Source: Setaria digitata
Lineage: Eukaryota > Nematoda > Chromadorea > Rhabditida > Setariidae
Assembly (NCBI GenBank): GCA_003640385.1
Contig: RCAB01000214.1
Coordinates: 36,543-100,542, forward strand
Direction: 5' to 3'
Length of the DNA stretch: 64,000 nucleotides
Shown: positions 54,201 through 64,000 of the stretch, in pieces
Layout of the letters: every line of letters begins with the position of its first letter
How positions within the stretch are numbered: position 1 is the first letter of the stretch
The notes under the pieces: generated by a model
What the model saw: only the letters and a program-made list of their open reading frames with translations
What the model was told of the DNA's origin: nothing
The model's database searches: none
Translations under genes and position numbers: made by a program

Positions 54201-56008
54201 TTTAAAATTTTATTTCTATTTCAGATTAAAGAACCCGATAAAGATGATGGAGAAAAGAAGGCGTGTAATGAAGGGTTTGATGAGGTATGCTAAAAGTTAT
54301 ATCTGATATGATTCGGTTTTCCCCAGCACTTTTTTCTCGCCTTCTTTATTTTTCATCGGGTTCTTTAGTCTGAAACAGAAAGAAAATTTCAAAACCACTT
54401 ATAATTTTAAATATTAGCTGTAACTAAGATTAATATGGTGTTTTTAGACTGTGACGCCTACCATAGAGGGTCAGAATGGTGCTGTGGAGAGTTCAGAATT
54501 TAAGACGGGAAAGGTGGTGGATGATATACCTTTCTCAACTGGCAAAGTAAAAAGTTCAGGTAAGCTCGGTATTGTAAGGTTAATTATGTATATAGAATTA
54601 TTAGCACGACCCGCTGAGATGTTTTAATTTTAAAGTGATAAAGGCAGAAAGGTTTTCTCTCCTACATCACATCTGCAGTTTTTACTAAGTGTAGATAAAT
54701 TGTAAACACTGATAGATAAAGTGATATAATGAGGGGTACGGGTGGAGGTAGATTGCGTAAGAAGTGATCAAATAAGAAATGATTTTAAAAAAAGCAGTGG
54801 TCACTGTTTAGGCAGTCGTCGGTTATGTGTAGAAAAGGTGGGTCATTAGAAAGAAACCAAGATACGGATAACTTTGGATACATGGGTCTTACTTTTATCC
54901 CGTGAGTCGTTGCAGTGGAAGTCCATTAAGAAATTCAAGCATCGAATTTTTTGTACTTTTTACTTTACTTTCATTTTAGTTATTCAAGTATATTTAGAAT
55001 CATTACCGGGAATCGATGTAAAAATGAAGGTGTGCGTTCCAAAAGAACTGAATATGAATGTAGCGAAGTTGCCAGATGAACAATTGAAACTGTTGGATGT
55101 CGCAAATCTCAATTTAAATGACACTGTTACTAAGGTTTGCCACTATGTTTTTGATATTATGGGATTTGTTTAAAATTCTTCAGAGAGTATGCAAAAAAAA
55201 AAAAAAAAAAACACGCTTAAACTTTGGATAGATTTTTTCATTTGGAAGGATGTTTACGATACGTGTTGTGAGCATCGTAGTGATTCTATATCTGATGATG
55301 CTTTAACTGCTTGTCATAACTTTCATGTCACATTATTCGATTTTAATCTAATGAGGTCAATTACAAACAATGTCTTGTTGGAAGGATTTTAAAGTGGCTA
55401 GTAGATCACGAGCCTTTCGAAACTGCTTTACAATGATCACGTCATAGCAGGGATACCTTATTTTACAAGAATCATGAAATTAACGTGACTTTCACAAAAA
55501 AAATAACATGTTTTCTAAGTTTCTGTTTCCGTTATTAAATTTGTAGAACATAACTTATGCAAAGAAGGCGAAACATGAAGTGAATGTTGAAAAAAAGGAA
55601 CCAGTCGTTCTGGCACCACAACGGGATAAATTAAGCTGTGTCCAGCCACCTCGTGAACGTATCTATAAACTTTTGCCGCGTGACGTTCAATTTTGTGTAC
55701 ACATGATTGAGAAACATGGCGAAGACTACGAGGTATTTTTTTTTTTATTGACCATACAGTTCTGCTTTAGAGCATTATTTTCATGGTGTATCTCTTTTAT
55801 CAATAATCCTGTTCAGATCATTTTATTCAAATCAAATATTTAATAATACTTTGATTTCCACTACTTTGGTGATCCGCGTTGTTTTAAGGCAATGGCAAAA
55901 GACGAAGGTAATGTCTTCCGTGATTCAGTTAAGGGAATAGCGAGAAAAATACGTATTTTCAAAGAAAGTCCACAGTATGAAGCATATTTGAAGCAAAAAG
56001 ATGAATAA
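42284..56008 (+). CDS. Lys/Glu-rich protein with C-terminal NOP16-like domain
   Basis: Probable nucleolar ribosome-biogenesis protein. Exons: 42284-42354, 47489-47527, 47864-47918, 48161-48277, 49051-49173, 49280-49498, 50969-51097, 51557-51685, 51794-51859, 54225-54284, 54448-54559, 54980-55134, 55547-55732, 55889-56008; all joins keep phase, giving about 526 residues. The N-terminus reads MSFFLYEVFRGEIVKHCRHG then GHQYSSYILPPPPKHRKIREP (the first join completes a Trp codon). The middle is a charged, low-complexity K/E/R chain. The last 100 residues contain LPRDVQFCVHMIEKHGEDYE, AMAKDEGN and RKIRIFKES, matching the NOP16 C-terminus (MVENHGEDYKAMARDEKN in the human protein). Human NOP16 is only about 180 residues, so this is three times longer. 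The unity of the N-terminal exons, across a 5.1 kb intron, with the NOP16 exons is inferred from phase only. A stop-broken frame at 52398-53294 was left out. Confidence 0.6.
43737..43832 (+). repeat. (TA)n / TATATAAAAAT repeat with an N
   Basis: Runs of TA alternate with AAAAATTTATATATA-type units. The ambiguous base at 43759 suggests the assembler could not resolve the repeat. Confidence 0.9.
43883..43905. repeat. Inverted repeat TATATCGATA / TATCGATATA
   Basis: Ten-base perfect arms 43883-43892 and 43896-43905, loop GAT. Confidence 0.8.
45413..45439 (+). repeat. T27 homopolymer
   Basis: Twenty-seven consecutive T in the long intron of the NOP16-like gene. Confidence 0.9.
46747..47052 (-). 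other. Coding-like stretch antisense in the intron, unidentified
   Basis: On the minus strand a frame open from about 47075 to a TAG at 46747-46749 includes DPNDQTGTVSDLGTFDKW and ends MNLAYFYNED. Codons look used (mixed third bases, ordinary amino-acid balance), and the sequence is richer in GC than its flanks. The plus strand is also partly open here, so composition alone may explain it. No family recognised. Confidence 0.25.
47137..47406 (-). other. Minus-strand frame with two hydrophobic segments
   Basis: Open from beyond a TTTTTTCAG acceptor near 47392 to a TAA at 47137-47139. It contains SLIFIFLTWYYISFQ, MELTMLFWLPDVCGI and VLVFVNALLSFLKFAMNYFY, which resemble the last helices of a seven-helix receptor. 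Nothing upstream on the minus strand completes it, and the NOP16-like exon at 47489 lies just beyond. If real, it is probably a receptor fragment. Confidence 0.25.
52398..53294 (+). pseudogene. Frame-preserved exon-like region with five in-frame stops
   Basis: It begins after TATTATCTAG with VVVSAFGLDVDRKYRKELL and stays in one frame for about 300 codons, with the same Lys/Glu/Ser-rich character as the confirmed exons around it and no frameshift. Stops occur at 52581 (TAG), 52728 (TAG), 53067 (TGA), 53211 (TAG) and 53292 (TAA). Each is one C-to-T change from CAG, CGA or CAA. FGLDVD recalls the MGLAVD block of NOP16 proteins. The flanking confirmed exons (ending 51859, starting 54225) join in phase without it. 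It could be a decayed exon, a poison exon or a retained non-functional allele. Confidence 0.5.
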
Positions 56009-56397
56009 CATGGCTTGATGGCATCAGAACTGTGGGTTCTCTTTGAGGCAGGCTGTGTGCAGGTTTATTTTCATTCTAGACATCACAGTCTCAAATTTTC
56101 TGAATATTTCCATACATGTATTTCCCGGGTCGAATTTGTTTCTTTTTTCCCCTTATAATTTTCCGAATAAGTTCTTAGCTATTTAAAACTGAAGAATCCT
56201 TTTTTTAATTTGCTCCAACAGTGTATGGGATGAATAATGTATTTCTCCATATTGTAAACTTTTGTGGAACTCCTGGTGATGTTTCTGTTCATTCGTTATA
56301 TCAAAGATTTTACTGTCTTCGGCTGCATTTGTTATCCGATTCTTGTGCGCTTTTCAGACTTCATGCTGTAATTGATAGGAAGCGTTCACTTGTTCCT
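56009..56397 (+). other. 3' flank of the NOP16-like gene
   Basis: No coding signal; probably 3' UTR and intergenic sequence. The stretch 56717-57680, before the stop of the convergent transferase gene, likewise holds no supported gene. It includes an A-rich run at 57147-57170. Confidence 0.45.
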
Positions 56398-56716
56398 TAG
56401 AATCTTGTGAAAAAAAAAAAAAAAAAAAAGACATTAAAGAAATTTTTGAGCAGAAGTAAATATTTCTCCACTTTTTCCATAGAATCTTGTGAAAAAACAC
56501 TCAGCAAAGAACTTTCTGAGTAGAAGTAAATATTTCCTACACACGATTATTGATGCACGCGTCAAACTGTACTATGTGTGGCTGGCATATATCTTCACTA
56601 TGTATATTACTGGATTCTGTGTCATCCGCTTCCCGGAAATGTTTGTCCAAATTTTGTCTGGTGCATTTAAACTTTGGGAAATGACTAACTTATACAAAGA
56701 AAGGATAGTGATGTAA
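56398..56716 (+). other. Tandem duplication with open frame after NOP16-like stop
   Basis: Two diverged copies of a roughly 60-70 base unit, TAGAATCTTGTGAAAAAA ... AGAAGTAAATATTTC, at 56398-56468 and 56480-56538. Copy 1 carries a long A run. After the CCATAG of copy 2, a frame runs 56483-56716 (78 codons), with IDARVKLYYVWLAYIFTMYI as a possible membrane segment. No family recognised. It lies in the 3' flank of the NOP16-like gene, so it may be UTR. Confidence 0.3.
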
Positions 56717-57680
56717 TGACAAACAGTAATCAACACATCTTCCAATGTCTTATGGATTTTTATTGAACTCATTTTGGGGATTTGTTGAAGGTTAAAATGC
56801 CGTTACCAATTTTGAAAAACCATATTCAAATCGGGTAACTTCTGTGTTTTATGTGGGTGGATTTAAATCGGTTACTTTTGAGGCATAAGTGTTTGCTACT
56901 ATATTTGGGAATGGTTCGTTTAAACTTATTGTAGGTCTGCTTACTTGTACAGTTTAGCAGTACAAACTTTCCTGTACCACACGTCTATGCAGTAATCTTA
57001 AAGTTATTCTCGTAGTTCACACCATCCTTTCATCTGGTTATCCCGACCCTCAAGTAGTTTAGCAAAGCTGGAACTTCGTAATTCTTTATCTAGAAAACAT
57101 AATTCTCCCAAAGATAAGTAACCCGCTTGATATAAAAAGAGAACAAAAAAAAAAAAAAAAAAAAAAAAAAACGCTGTAATATAGGGAAAGCAAATAATCT
57201 CTGCCACTGTGTTCTTCCACAACCAGTATTCAAAGACTGATTGAATGGAATGACAAAGTGATTGGGAGATGTGTTTAAAAACTGTTGGAAATACTGGAAT
57301 AATGATATAATCCAGCTTAATAGCTTGCTAGCGGAAAAAAATTGGGGAGGAGGAGAGAAGTGAGGTCGAGATATCTGTACCTGTAAAAGTTCATAATGAT
57401 TCATACCTCCCATCATTTAAAAGAGCTTTCTTGGCTTCGTGTTGAAGTTCATCCACTCAATAGCGCCGTCTTCAGGGAGAGGATTTAAGACAGCAGCACT
57501 TTCAAGCAAAAAACTGATATCGACAAAGCTAAAGTATATTCGCGTATCAGGGTTTGTCGAGTATAGGCAGTGACTTGGTAACAGCTTCTCACGACAGACC
57601 TATAACAAGCAATTTAATTCTTGAGGAAATTATCGAACGTAACGCATGGGCAGTAGGTAATAGTCGATGGTGTCGTAGCT

Positions 57681-59347
57681 TCATTGACATACATGGATGG
57701 ATAGCAAAACTTGACAAAGCGCTAATGCTGAGTGGAAAGTGAGACTGTCTTTTTTTTGGGCTAAAGTTTCATATGCAAAACGTACTGCAGCATTATGCAT
57801 TTCATCGATGAATGTTTCCTCTAAGATCCATTCATCTTGCGGTTTGCCATCCAGTGATACAGTTGTCGATGTGATGAAACACCTCGGGCGATATCGTTCG
57901 CTTGGTTCAATACGAAAATTCAACCGACTCAAATCTGACAAAAGGCCTTCCCCAGTTGCCTAAAATATTCCGATAATTTATTGGAATCGAGAAATGTGCA
58001 GAAAGTAGCCAAAAACGGGATATTCACAGATTATCAAAAATTTCTTCCTTTCTCGATTGAAATATGCACTAAGAGACTCTGCAAAACCGGGAATTCCAAA
58101 CCTGCGCAATCTCCGGAAAATTCTTTAAGATTTTAGAAAGCTAAGAAATTTCGGGCAATCATGAGGATTTTTTGAAAATATTAAATGGACTTAAAGAATA
58201 GGAATATTGACCGAACTCAAAACACACTTTAAGAACTGCCTCTTTTAAGCACCAGTACCGATAGAAGTAAATCATTTTCATTTGATCAGTTGCTTGAGTT
58301 CTCATCATTTTCAACTCTTCTGGACTAGCCGATTTTGCCATTGATGTGATATAATCATCAGCAGATTTATTGTTTCTTTCTTTATCCAATCGCATACAAT
58401 CCACACCAATCTGAAAGTTATTCTCATCCATTCTCAAAAGGATGATGGAAAACACAGAAAGAACGAATTATATCTTTAAATTCATTTTAGAAAATAAAAA
58501 ACTGTTTCCTTAAACTGTTCCAATAACAGTGGTGGAATGGAAATAGGGAAATTTTCCATAAGTTTGATAAAGGAACCTGTCATTCAGAAACATGAGTGAA
58601 TATATTTTTTTTATGAAACAAGGTTCGGTTTTTACCCACCCTAAGAGAGCAGCTACTCGCGAACACTACATAATCTCCTTGATGTGATACATTGAAGCCA
58701 TATTTTATATTGCTCGGACTCATCAGATACGGCTTTCCTTTTTCTGTGCGTCCAAATTCAATCGTGCTCCACTCTACATTCGACAAGCGTCTTGTGGCCT
58801 ATACTGTTTGAAAATTTAGTTTAAACTTCTCTTTGTACGTAAGGAAAGCGAACTGAGAAAGGTTGCAGAACTGCTAATATTGAAATATGGGGAATTATGA
58901 ATATCGATGTGAAGTAACCTGACGAAGAAAAAGACGTCCCAATATGGAAGCAAGCGTATCGTCCTTATAACGAAATCTTGCAGCCTTGGCACACTCTTCC
59001 TATAATTTGAGAAGTTCAATACAAACTAGATAGGAATTTCTACCGTCAGCTACGTGAAATCTTTTCGACGATGCCCTTTTACTTACCAAGGAGAAAACAC
59101 ATTCGCAAGTGCTTGCTTAAGGCATAATTTTTTTTTTCTGAAACAAAATTTGGTCTCAGCAGTGTATGTAAACTTCGAGTTATTTATCAAAGAATGGTTA
59201 AATGGAAACGATAAACTGGCATAATTAATCACTTACAGCAGTGAGTGACTGAACGGCTTTCCGAAAGTCTTTTTCAAAATTTGACCTGTTGAGTGTCTCA
59301 TTTAGGCTAATTGCCAAACGGTGACATTTGCAATCCCTGGCCTGCAT
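57681..59347 (-). CDS. AASDHPPT: 4'-phosphopantetheinyl transferase (Sfp/AASDHPPT type)
   Basis: Transfers 4'-phosphopantetheine from CoA to acyl-carrier and aminoadipate-semialdehyde-type carrier domains, in the cytosol. Minus-strand exons: 59347-59237, 58999-58919, 58798-58640, 58410-58228, 57959-57681; all phases agree and give 270 residues, a little under the roughly 310 of the human enzyme. Visible: DTLASILGRLFLRQ, EKGKPYLMSP, FNVSHQGDYVVFAS, the Mg-binding GVD (Asp121 in IGVDCM), and WCLKEAVLKATGEGL with the catalytic Glu174 and Lys178. The second half is the typical Sfp C-terminal lobe. The start MQARDCKCHRLA sits nine bases after a TTTCAG acceptor. The gene converges on the NOP16-like gene. 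Family is sure. Confidence 0.92.
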
Positions 59348-59356
59348 CAATAACGA

Positions 59357-59367
59357 CTGAAAGATTT
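59357..59367 (-). promoter_or_regulatory. Likely spliced-leader acceptor of the transferase gene
   Basis: On the minus strand, AAATCTTTCAG is followed by nine bases and then ATG (59347). Such a short leader fits trans-splicing. Confidence 0.5.
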
Positions 59368-60787
59368 GCAACAGTATGAGCAAACTCTACTTAGTTTATT
59401 ACAATGTTTTAGGAAAATGTTAAGCGACGAAGGCTAGTAATTAAGACTTCTTTCAAACAGGGATAAAAGTTCTACCGTCATGACAAGTTTCATAGCTGAC
59501 AGGAACAAGAACAAAAGCAGAGTTAAACGAAAGATACTTGTAAAGGTATGCATAAATAATTTAGAAACATCCCACCAGACGACATGTCTCCGATAAAAAC
59601 AGTTCTAATGGTACACAGTAAAACAATGCATATATGTCCTTAACTGAGCTATCTGTAACCAGGTACTAAAAACATTCAGCCAATTGTTATCGACGATGTG
59701 AATCGATCTGATCACTTGCATTGATAAGGCTATTGCACCCTCACCAAGGTCACCTATTGATTTCCGGCACTTGTTTTATAAAGATGTGCTGGAAAGAGAA
59801 TGACTCGGAAAATTTTCAAATGAAGCCAATTACATGTTTAACCATCGTTCAATCGTGATAATTTTTGATATTTCTTTATTCTGAAGACTTAATCGGCATC
59901 CCTTTGTATCTACGTAGCGTTTAATGAAAATCACTGCATCTACACTTCTGTGAAGCTGCAAGAGCTGATACAAAAAACATCAACGATCAAATATGAAACT
60001 GTAGAATCTAGCTGTCGCCAAGGTAGAGAGAGATATGGAAGCAAAAAAGTGAAGACAAAATGTCATTTCATCAATATGCCCACATCTTGCAAACCATTTA
60101 GTATATATACTTCACAGGAGGACTATTTTCTCAAGCAACACTTAAGTGAAGCCAATAACACTTTACGACATAGATAAACGGAATTCAATATATTATTCTC
60201 CTCCCATTTTCTTCAACCTCATGCGTAAAAATATCACCGTCTCCTAAAATCTAAACTTTACATTTCCATCTGTCACCTCATGGAATTAGCAAGTTTAATG
60301 AACCCTACTCTCAAAGCTGAGGGAATGCACTGATTATTCGAATCCGAAACCGCTAATGGTGATATCAAGTACGACCGTTAGAAAGGGTGTGTGACCCCAA
60401 TAGAAAACGTGCGAACGAATCAATTAATATTTACATAAAATGTAAGGGAAGCTACGTTAGGCTACTGAGTGAAAGTCATGCGGAAACCAAGTAACCGGAG
60501 AGCAGTCAGGAAGAGGAAGGACTTAATTCGAAATTTCCGGATCGGTAGAAATCAAGCTATAAAGCGAACTTGTGGAATTTTTTTTTTTTTGAAAATCCGC
60601 ACTTACTAAAAAAAAAGGCAAAGAACCAACAGCAGATTGAATTGTAAGAGAAAAATAGAGCTAAACTATTTGTAAGGAACTCGAACCACCGATACATGAA
60701 CCGGGAATAAAGGGAAAATGAAAATCCACTTCCTGGTCTCCTATACCAGTGGCCTCCCACCTCCTTCCAAGCAACTGCAGGAATTAC
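59368..60787. other. Intergenic stretch, no supported gene
   Basis: Moderately AT-rich. A short plus-strand frame at 59950-60177 and a long minus-strand frame at 60557-60928 exist, but the latter overlaps exon-like segments read in another frame. Nothing else seen. Confidence 0.4.
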
Positions 60788-61217
60788 TTGGGTTCTTCTA
60801 TTGCTCGTCGAAACATTCTTCGACCTGAGACTTGCAAATCTTACGCAAGAGACACTCGAACTTACCGGAATTCTCCGGTCTTTCACGCCTTGACAACCGA
60901 TGCAGATTAGGAAGTTTTCCCAGCACATCCCTATATACTTCCAGCCACCTAAGAACTAGATCAGACCGCAAAAGTCCCTCAATGGACCATTATCTTTAGA
61001 TTCAATATCAATGTAACCACTATCTGGATGCATTCAATCTAAACTTTACAAAACAGCTCTTATCTCACCAGCACTCCATTAGGCAAATGTCCAAAACTTC
61101 GCTTAACCATTTCCAGTGTTATTCGAACCGTGGAGAATGACAAATTTTGCGCAAGCCTTAGGACGACGAACCTTTTAAAGTCCTCGTTCGGTACTTCAAA
61201 CACGAAGTCATCGAATT
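60788..61217 (-). other. Series of exon-like segments, unidentified gene or relic
   Basis: Three minus-strand segments have coding character and splice-like borders. 61217-61069 contains FEVPNEDFKRFVVLRLAQN and VRITLEMVKRSFGHLPNG, ending at GTGAGA. 60948-60866 contains WLEVYRDVLGKLPNLHRL, ending at GTAAGT. 60824-60788 (RRMFRRAIEEP) joins the previous one in phase. The 61069 to 60948 join does not keep phase. A further open stretch about 61441-61330 (ELVFPLLRHSGNSSISRLK) may be an earlier exon. I do not recognise the family. It could be a real gene with a missed exon or a pseudogene. Confidence 0.4.
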
Positions 61218-61794
61218 CTTACTAACCACTATCTTTTACCACTCTTTAATGAGCCTTAAAAACTTCGAACATGAATTTATAATTAACATTCAATAGCAAG
61301 AACGAAATCCAAAATTAACTAAGGTACCAAGTGAATTTCATTATAACTTTTCAATCTGGAAATAGAAGAATTTCCACTGTGCCGAAGCAACGGGAACACG
61401 AGCTCAAAATCAACAAAGCATTGAATTCCAATCATCAAAATCTAGTAAAAGCACAATTTCAGAAAAAAAAAAAGCAAACAGAGAATTTTATCAACCAGTA
61501 TTACTAAACAGCGGATCAAGGTGAATAGTAAATAGAGCAACAACGTGAACATTGGACATTCAAACTGTAATGAAGCATCAAGTCCACAATAGTGAAGAAA
61601 ACAAAAACCCACTTCATTAAAATAGACGAAAGCCGCAACTAACTAAATAAAAAACTCTCTCACAGTCTATGGAATAGAAAGTGGACCTATCTCACTCAGT
61701 TTTGAAAACCATTCTAAAAATTAAAGAAAAAAAAAAAAAAAAAAACAAATGTATTACCACCTAACATAGGTCACCTCCTTAAGAATGAAATTAT

Positions 61795-61918
61795 TCAATT
61801 ACTTCCATCACTATCTTCCATATTTTCATTGTCATCATCACCATCCTCCTCCTCCTCCTCTTCTTCCTCATCATCATCATCCTCATCATCCTCATCCTCA
61901 TCATCATCATCATCATCC

Positions 61919-61952
<34 letters not shown>

Positions 61953-63869
61953 CCTCATCATCATCATCATCACCGTCATCACCATCGTCATCATCATCTG
62001 AGTCGACTTTGTTTTGGCCGGATAGTATTTTCCTGCTAGAACCATTCAACTTCGATTTTATGCCTTCCTTGGATTTCATGGTATTCTAAAAATACATATT
62101 TCAAATATAATCAACAGAATATTCTCTTCCCGAATCTCCTTAAGAAGTGAATAACATGGTGAAGAGACATTAGAAGCTGTAAAAGAATCTTTTTAAAACC
62201 TCTTGAAGGTCTACAGCATTTTGTTCATGCATTATAGTAATGAAAAACAGCAAATGTTCACCTTCGCAACTTCAGTTTTTTTCTGCTTTAACGATTCAAC
62301 TTTATGTAACATTTCAGAATCTCCTGTTTTAGCCAATTTCGCCTTTTTAGGTTTCGAAACTGAATACTCATCCTGAAACACGGGTTTTAAGTGAATAAAA
62401 TGGTGCTACCGCTGATAAAACAGACTGAAACCTGTCTCACCCGACTATGGACGTTTAAAATGCAAAAACAAAAATTTAGGATACAGAAGCTAATATTACT
62501 GAACATACTAGGATGGATGAAACATACCACTTCCTCAATGCCTTCTTCAGAGGATTCAATCTCTTCGCTTGTCGCATCATCATTTACTTCGTCCTTTTTT
62601 GTCAAAACTTTTGTCTCCGATTTTACTGCCGTCCTATTCGATAAATTGGAGTTTGAGTTTGTTCTCGATAGCTTCGTTTCATCTGTTATTCCTATAATGA
62701 TTTTGAAGGACCTTGTAACTCACCTATGTGACATAACACTTTTCGGAAGGTCTTACAAAGCTGAAGAATACATTGTGTAAGTAATATTCCAAGGAACAAA
62801 TAAATAAGCAATACCTTTACGTATCCGTGCGTACAAGACGTCAACCGGAGCACCGTTAATCTTCAGCGTCCTTCCCTTTTCGAAAGCTGCTCGGGCTTCC
62901 TTTTCAGTACCAAATTGTACGAAGCAGTATCTGCAAATTTTACGCAAAAAATTACCAACTTTGCGTCAGCAGAATCAAAAACGTTGCTATTAAATCCACT
63001 AGCAATTCTTGGAAAATATTTTCAAAAAAAGGAAAGTATAAACCAAAAATAATTGTAGACAAGCATTTTCCGAGTTTTAAATATTAGATGCAAATAGTGA
63101 GCCATATGAATAGAAAGGCTTACAGCTTGCTCCTATTTCTGGCTTGCTTTGGAAAGCTAATATTGGTTGCTTGACGAAAGATTACTTTCATCTGATCTTT
63201 AGAAGTTGATGGTGGTAAGCCACCGACAAACAATTCAAGGGGATTAATGGGCAACTGATTTCTATCTTTCTGTGGGCGAGTTTTGGCCTTTGTTCCACAA
63301 AAATCCACAGTTAGTGTTCTGCCTTCGACAGTTTGTTTTGATATATCCTCGTAGGCTTTCTCACAAAGTTTCTCGTTCGCAAAGATTAACCATGCGAAGC
63401 TAAATTTTTTCAGGTGCATTTTTGAACATCGATAATTACATGTGCCGAATGGCCAGATGAAAACAATTTCAAAACGAGCTATTTTGATATGAAAATTTGC
63501 AGAAAAATCCCTGGACATCTTATTTAGAAATAATTAGCAATTACTTGCGATGTGGCATATGGCGAACATAGAGAATATCATCATGAAGTGCTTTTAATTG
63601 TCCCAATTTCACTTCCTTAGGCAACCCTCGTACAAACAGTGATTTTTTGTCGCGCTCTTCTCGCCGTTTTTGTTCTTCTCTGATCACATCTTTTGCATCT
63701 TCCGTCTAAAATGAATCACTCCATTCACTAATCAATTAGGAAAGTTGGAACTGCCTCATTCCGCGTAAAAGAAAATAACAAAAGTGAACACCTTCAAAAC
63801 TGGCCCATCTTCGCATTTCCTCTTCATTCCCTTTTGTTCCTCCTTATTAGCAATTGTATCCGTTTGTTT
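61795..63869 (-). CDS. Two-RRM RNA-binding protein with acidic C-terminal tail (partial 5')
   Basis: Probable nucleolar/nuclear RNA-binding protein. Minus-strand exons: 63869-63792, 63705-63545, 63399-63124, 62930-62815, 62691-62528, 62372-62262, 62085-61795; the start lies beyond the right edge. RRM1 has SLFVRGLPKEV as RNP2-like and NFAWLIFAN as RNP1-like; RRM2 has LELFVGGLPPST and LYCFVQFGTEKEARAAFEKG. After the RRMs come Lys/Ser/Thr-rich linkers (for example KPKKAKLAKTG), then about 65 residues, almost all Asp and Glu, ending MEDSDGSN. Nucleolin has its acidic blocks before the RRMs, so this order is reversed or an N-terminal acidic part lies outside. The family beyond RRM is not assigned. 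Confidence 0.85.
61829..61999 (-). repeat. GAT/GAG trinucleotide repeat encoding the acidic tail
   Basis: A stretch of about 170 bases made of GAT, GAC and GAG/GAA codons on the minus strand (ATC/CTC on the plus). Long frames in the other five readings here are artefacts of the repeat. Confidence 0.9.
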
Positions 63870-64000
63870 CTGTAAAAATTCTACTTTTTATGAAAGTATG
63901 TGGATTACACATTCACCACTTCATCGCGCTTTAATACTAGCCCAATTTCGAATAAATAATTTACATAATCACTAACGATAGTCAATTTTTTTTTTTTTTT

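Noticed and set aside
57554..57963. Plus-strand frames near the transferase gene
   Set aside because: Antisense shadows of its last exon and 3' flank.
60660..60790. Possible tRNA (GGTTCGAGTTCC on the minus strand)
   Set aside because: The B-box-like motif has the wrong spacing and I could not fold acceptor or anticodon arms.
60557..60928. 123-codon minus-strand frame starting MCWENFLIC
   Set aside because: It crosses splice-like sites that fit another frame (WLEVYRDVLGKLPNL) better and ends in a poly-Lys/Phe run.
60967..61023. Possible 57-base minus-strand exon (SGYIDIESKDNGPL)
   Set aside because: Needs a one-base overhang that the preceding segment does not give.
61785..62089. Plus-strand poly-Ser and poly-His frames and minus-strand poly-Met frame
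   Set aside because: They are other readings of the GAT/GAG repeat that encodes the acidic tail of the minus-strand RRM protein.

Overview
This window looks like nuclear DNA of a parasitic nematode, most likely a filarial or other spirurid (clade III) worm. The sequence is AT-rich, with many poly(A)/poly(T) runs. Genes are broken into many short exons with GT-AG introns, mostly a few hundred bases long. At least two genes have a splice acceptor only 1 to 9 bases before the start codon, as expected for spliced-leader trans-splicing. The protein set is metazoan and matches nematode families best. One ambiguous base at 43759 marks it as a draft assembly. All exon joins were worked out by hand from reading frame, phase and splice sites.

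Layout: (1) 121-2002 (+), the 3' half of a conventional protein kinase C (pkc-2 type). (2) About 9 kb without a recognisable gene. (3) 11221-14547 (+), a D1-like dopamine / biogenic-amine G-protein-coupled receptor. (4) 17993-24274 (+), a complete 19-exon acn-1, the catalytically dead ACE relative needed for moulting in C. elegans; the model gives 900 residues. (5) 27082-31319 (-), an inward-rectifier potassium channel. (6) About 11 kb with almost nothing recognisable, ending in a G-rich minisatellite and a pyrimidine tract. (7) 42284-56008 (+), a long gene of many small Lys/Glu-rich exons ending in a NOP16-like ribosome-biogenesis domain. (8) 57681-59347 (-), a Sfp-type 4'-phosphopantetheinyl transferase (AASDHPPT). 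(9) 60788-61217 (-), weak exon-like segments of an unidentified gene. (10) 61795-63869 (-), the 3' part of a two-RRM protein with a long acidic tail, running off the right edge.

The genes do not form one pathway. Kinase C, the amine receptor and the potassium channel are neuronal or muscle signalling parts. NOP16-like and the RRM protein suggest nucleolar or RNA work. The C. elegans relatives pkc-2, dop-1, acn-1 and the irk channels are, from memory, X-linked, so the window may be a conserved piece of the ancestral nematode X element.

The observations most worth checking are: a 900-base exon-like frame at 52398-53294 that keeps its phase but is cut by five stops, each one C-to-T change from a Gln or Arg codon; the DRY motif of the amine receptor read as HRF; a kinase C tail whose hydrophobic-motif phosphosite is Asn; and a perfect 26-bp hairpin with a 3-base loop inside a receptor intron. 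I saw no CRISPR array, rRNA, confident tRNA or intact transposon.
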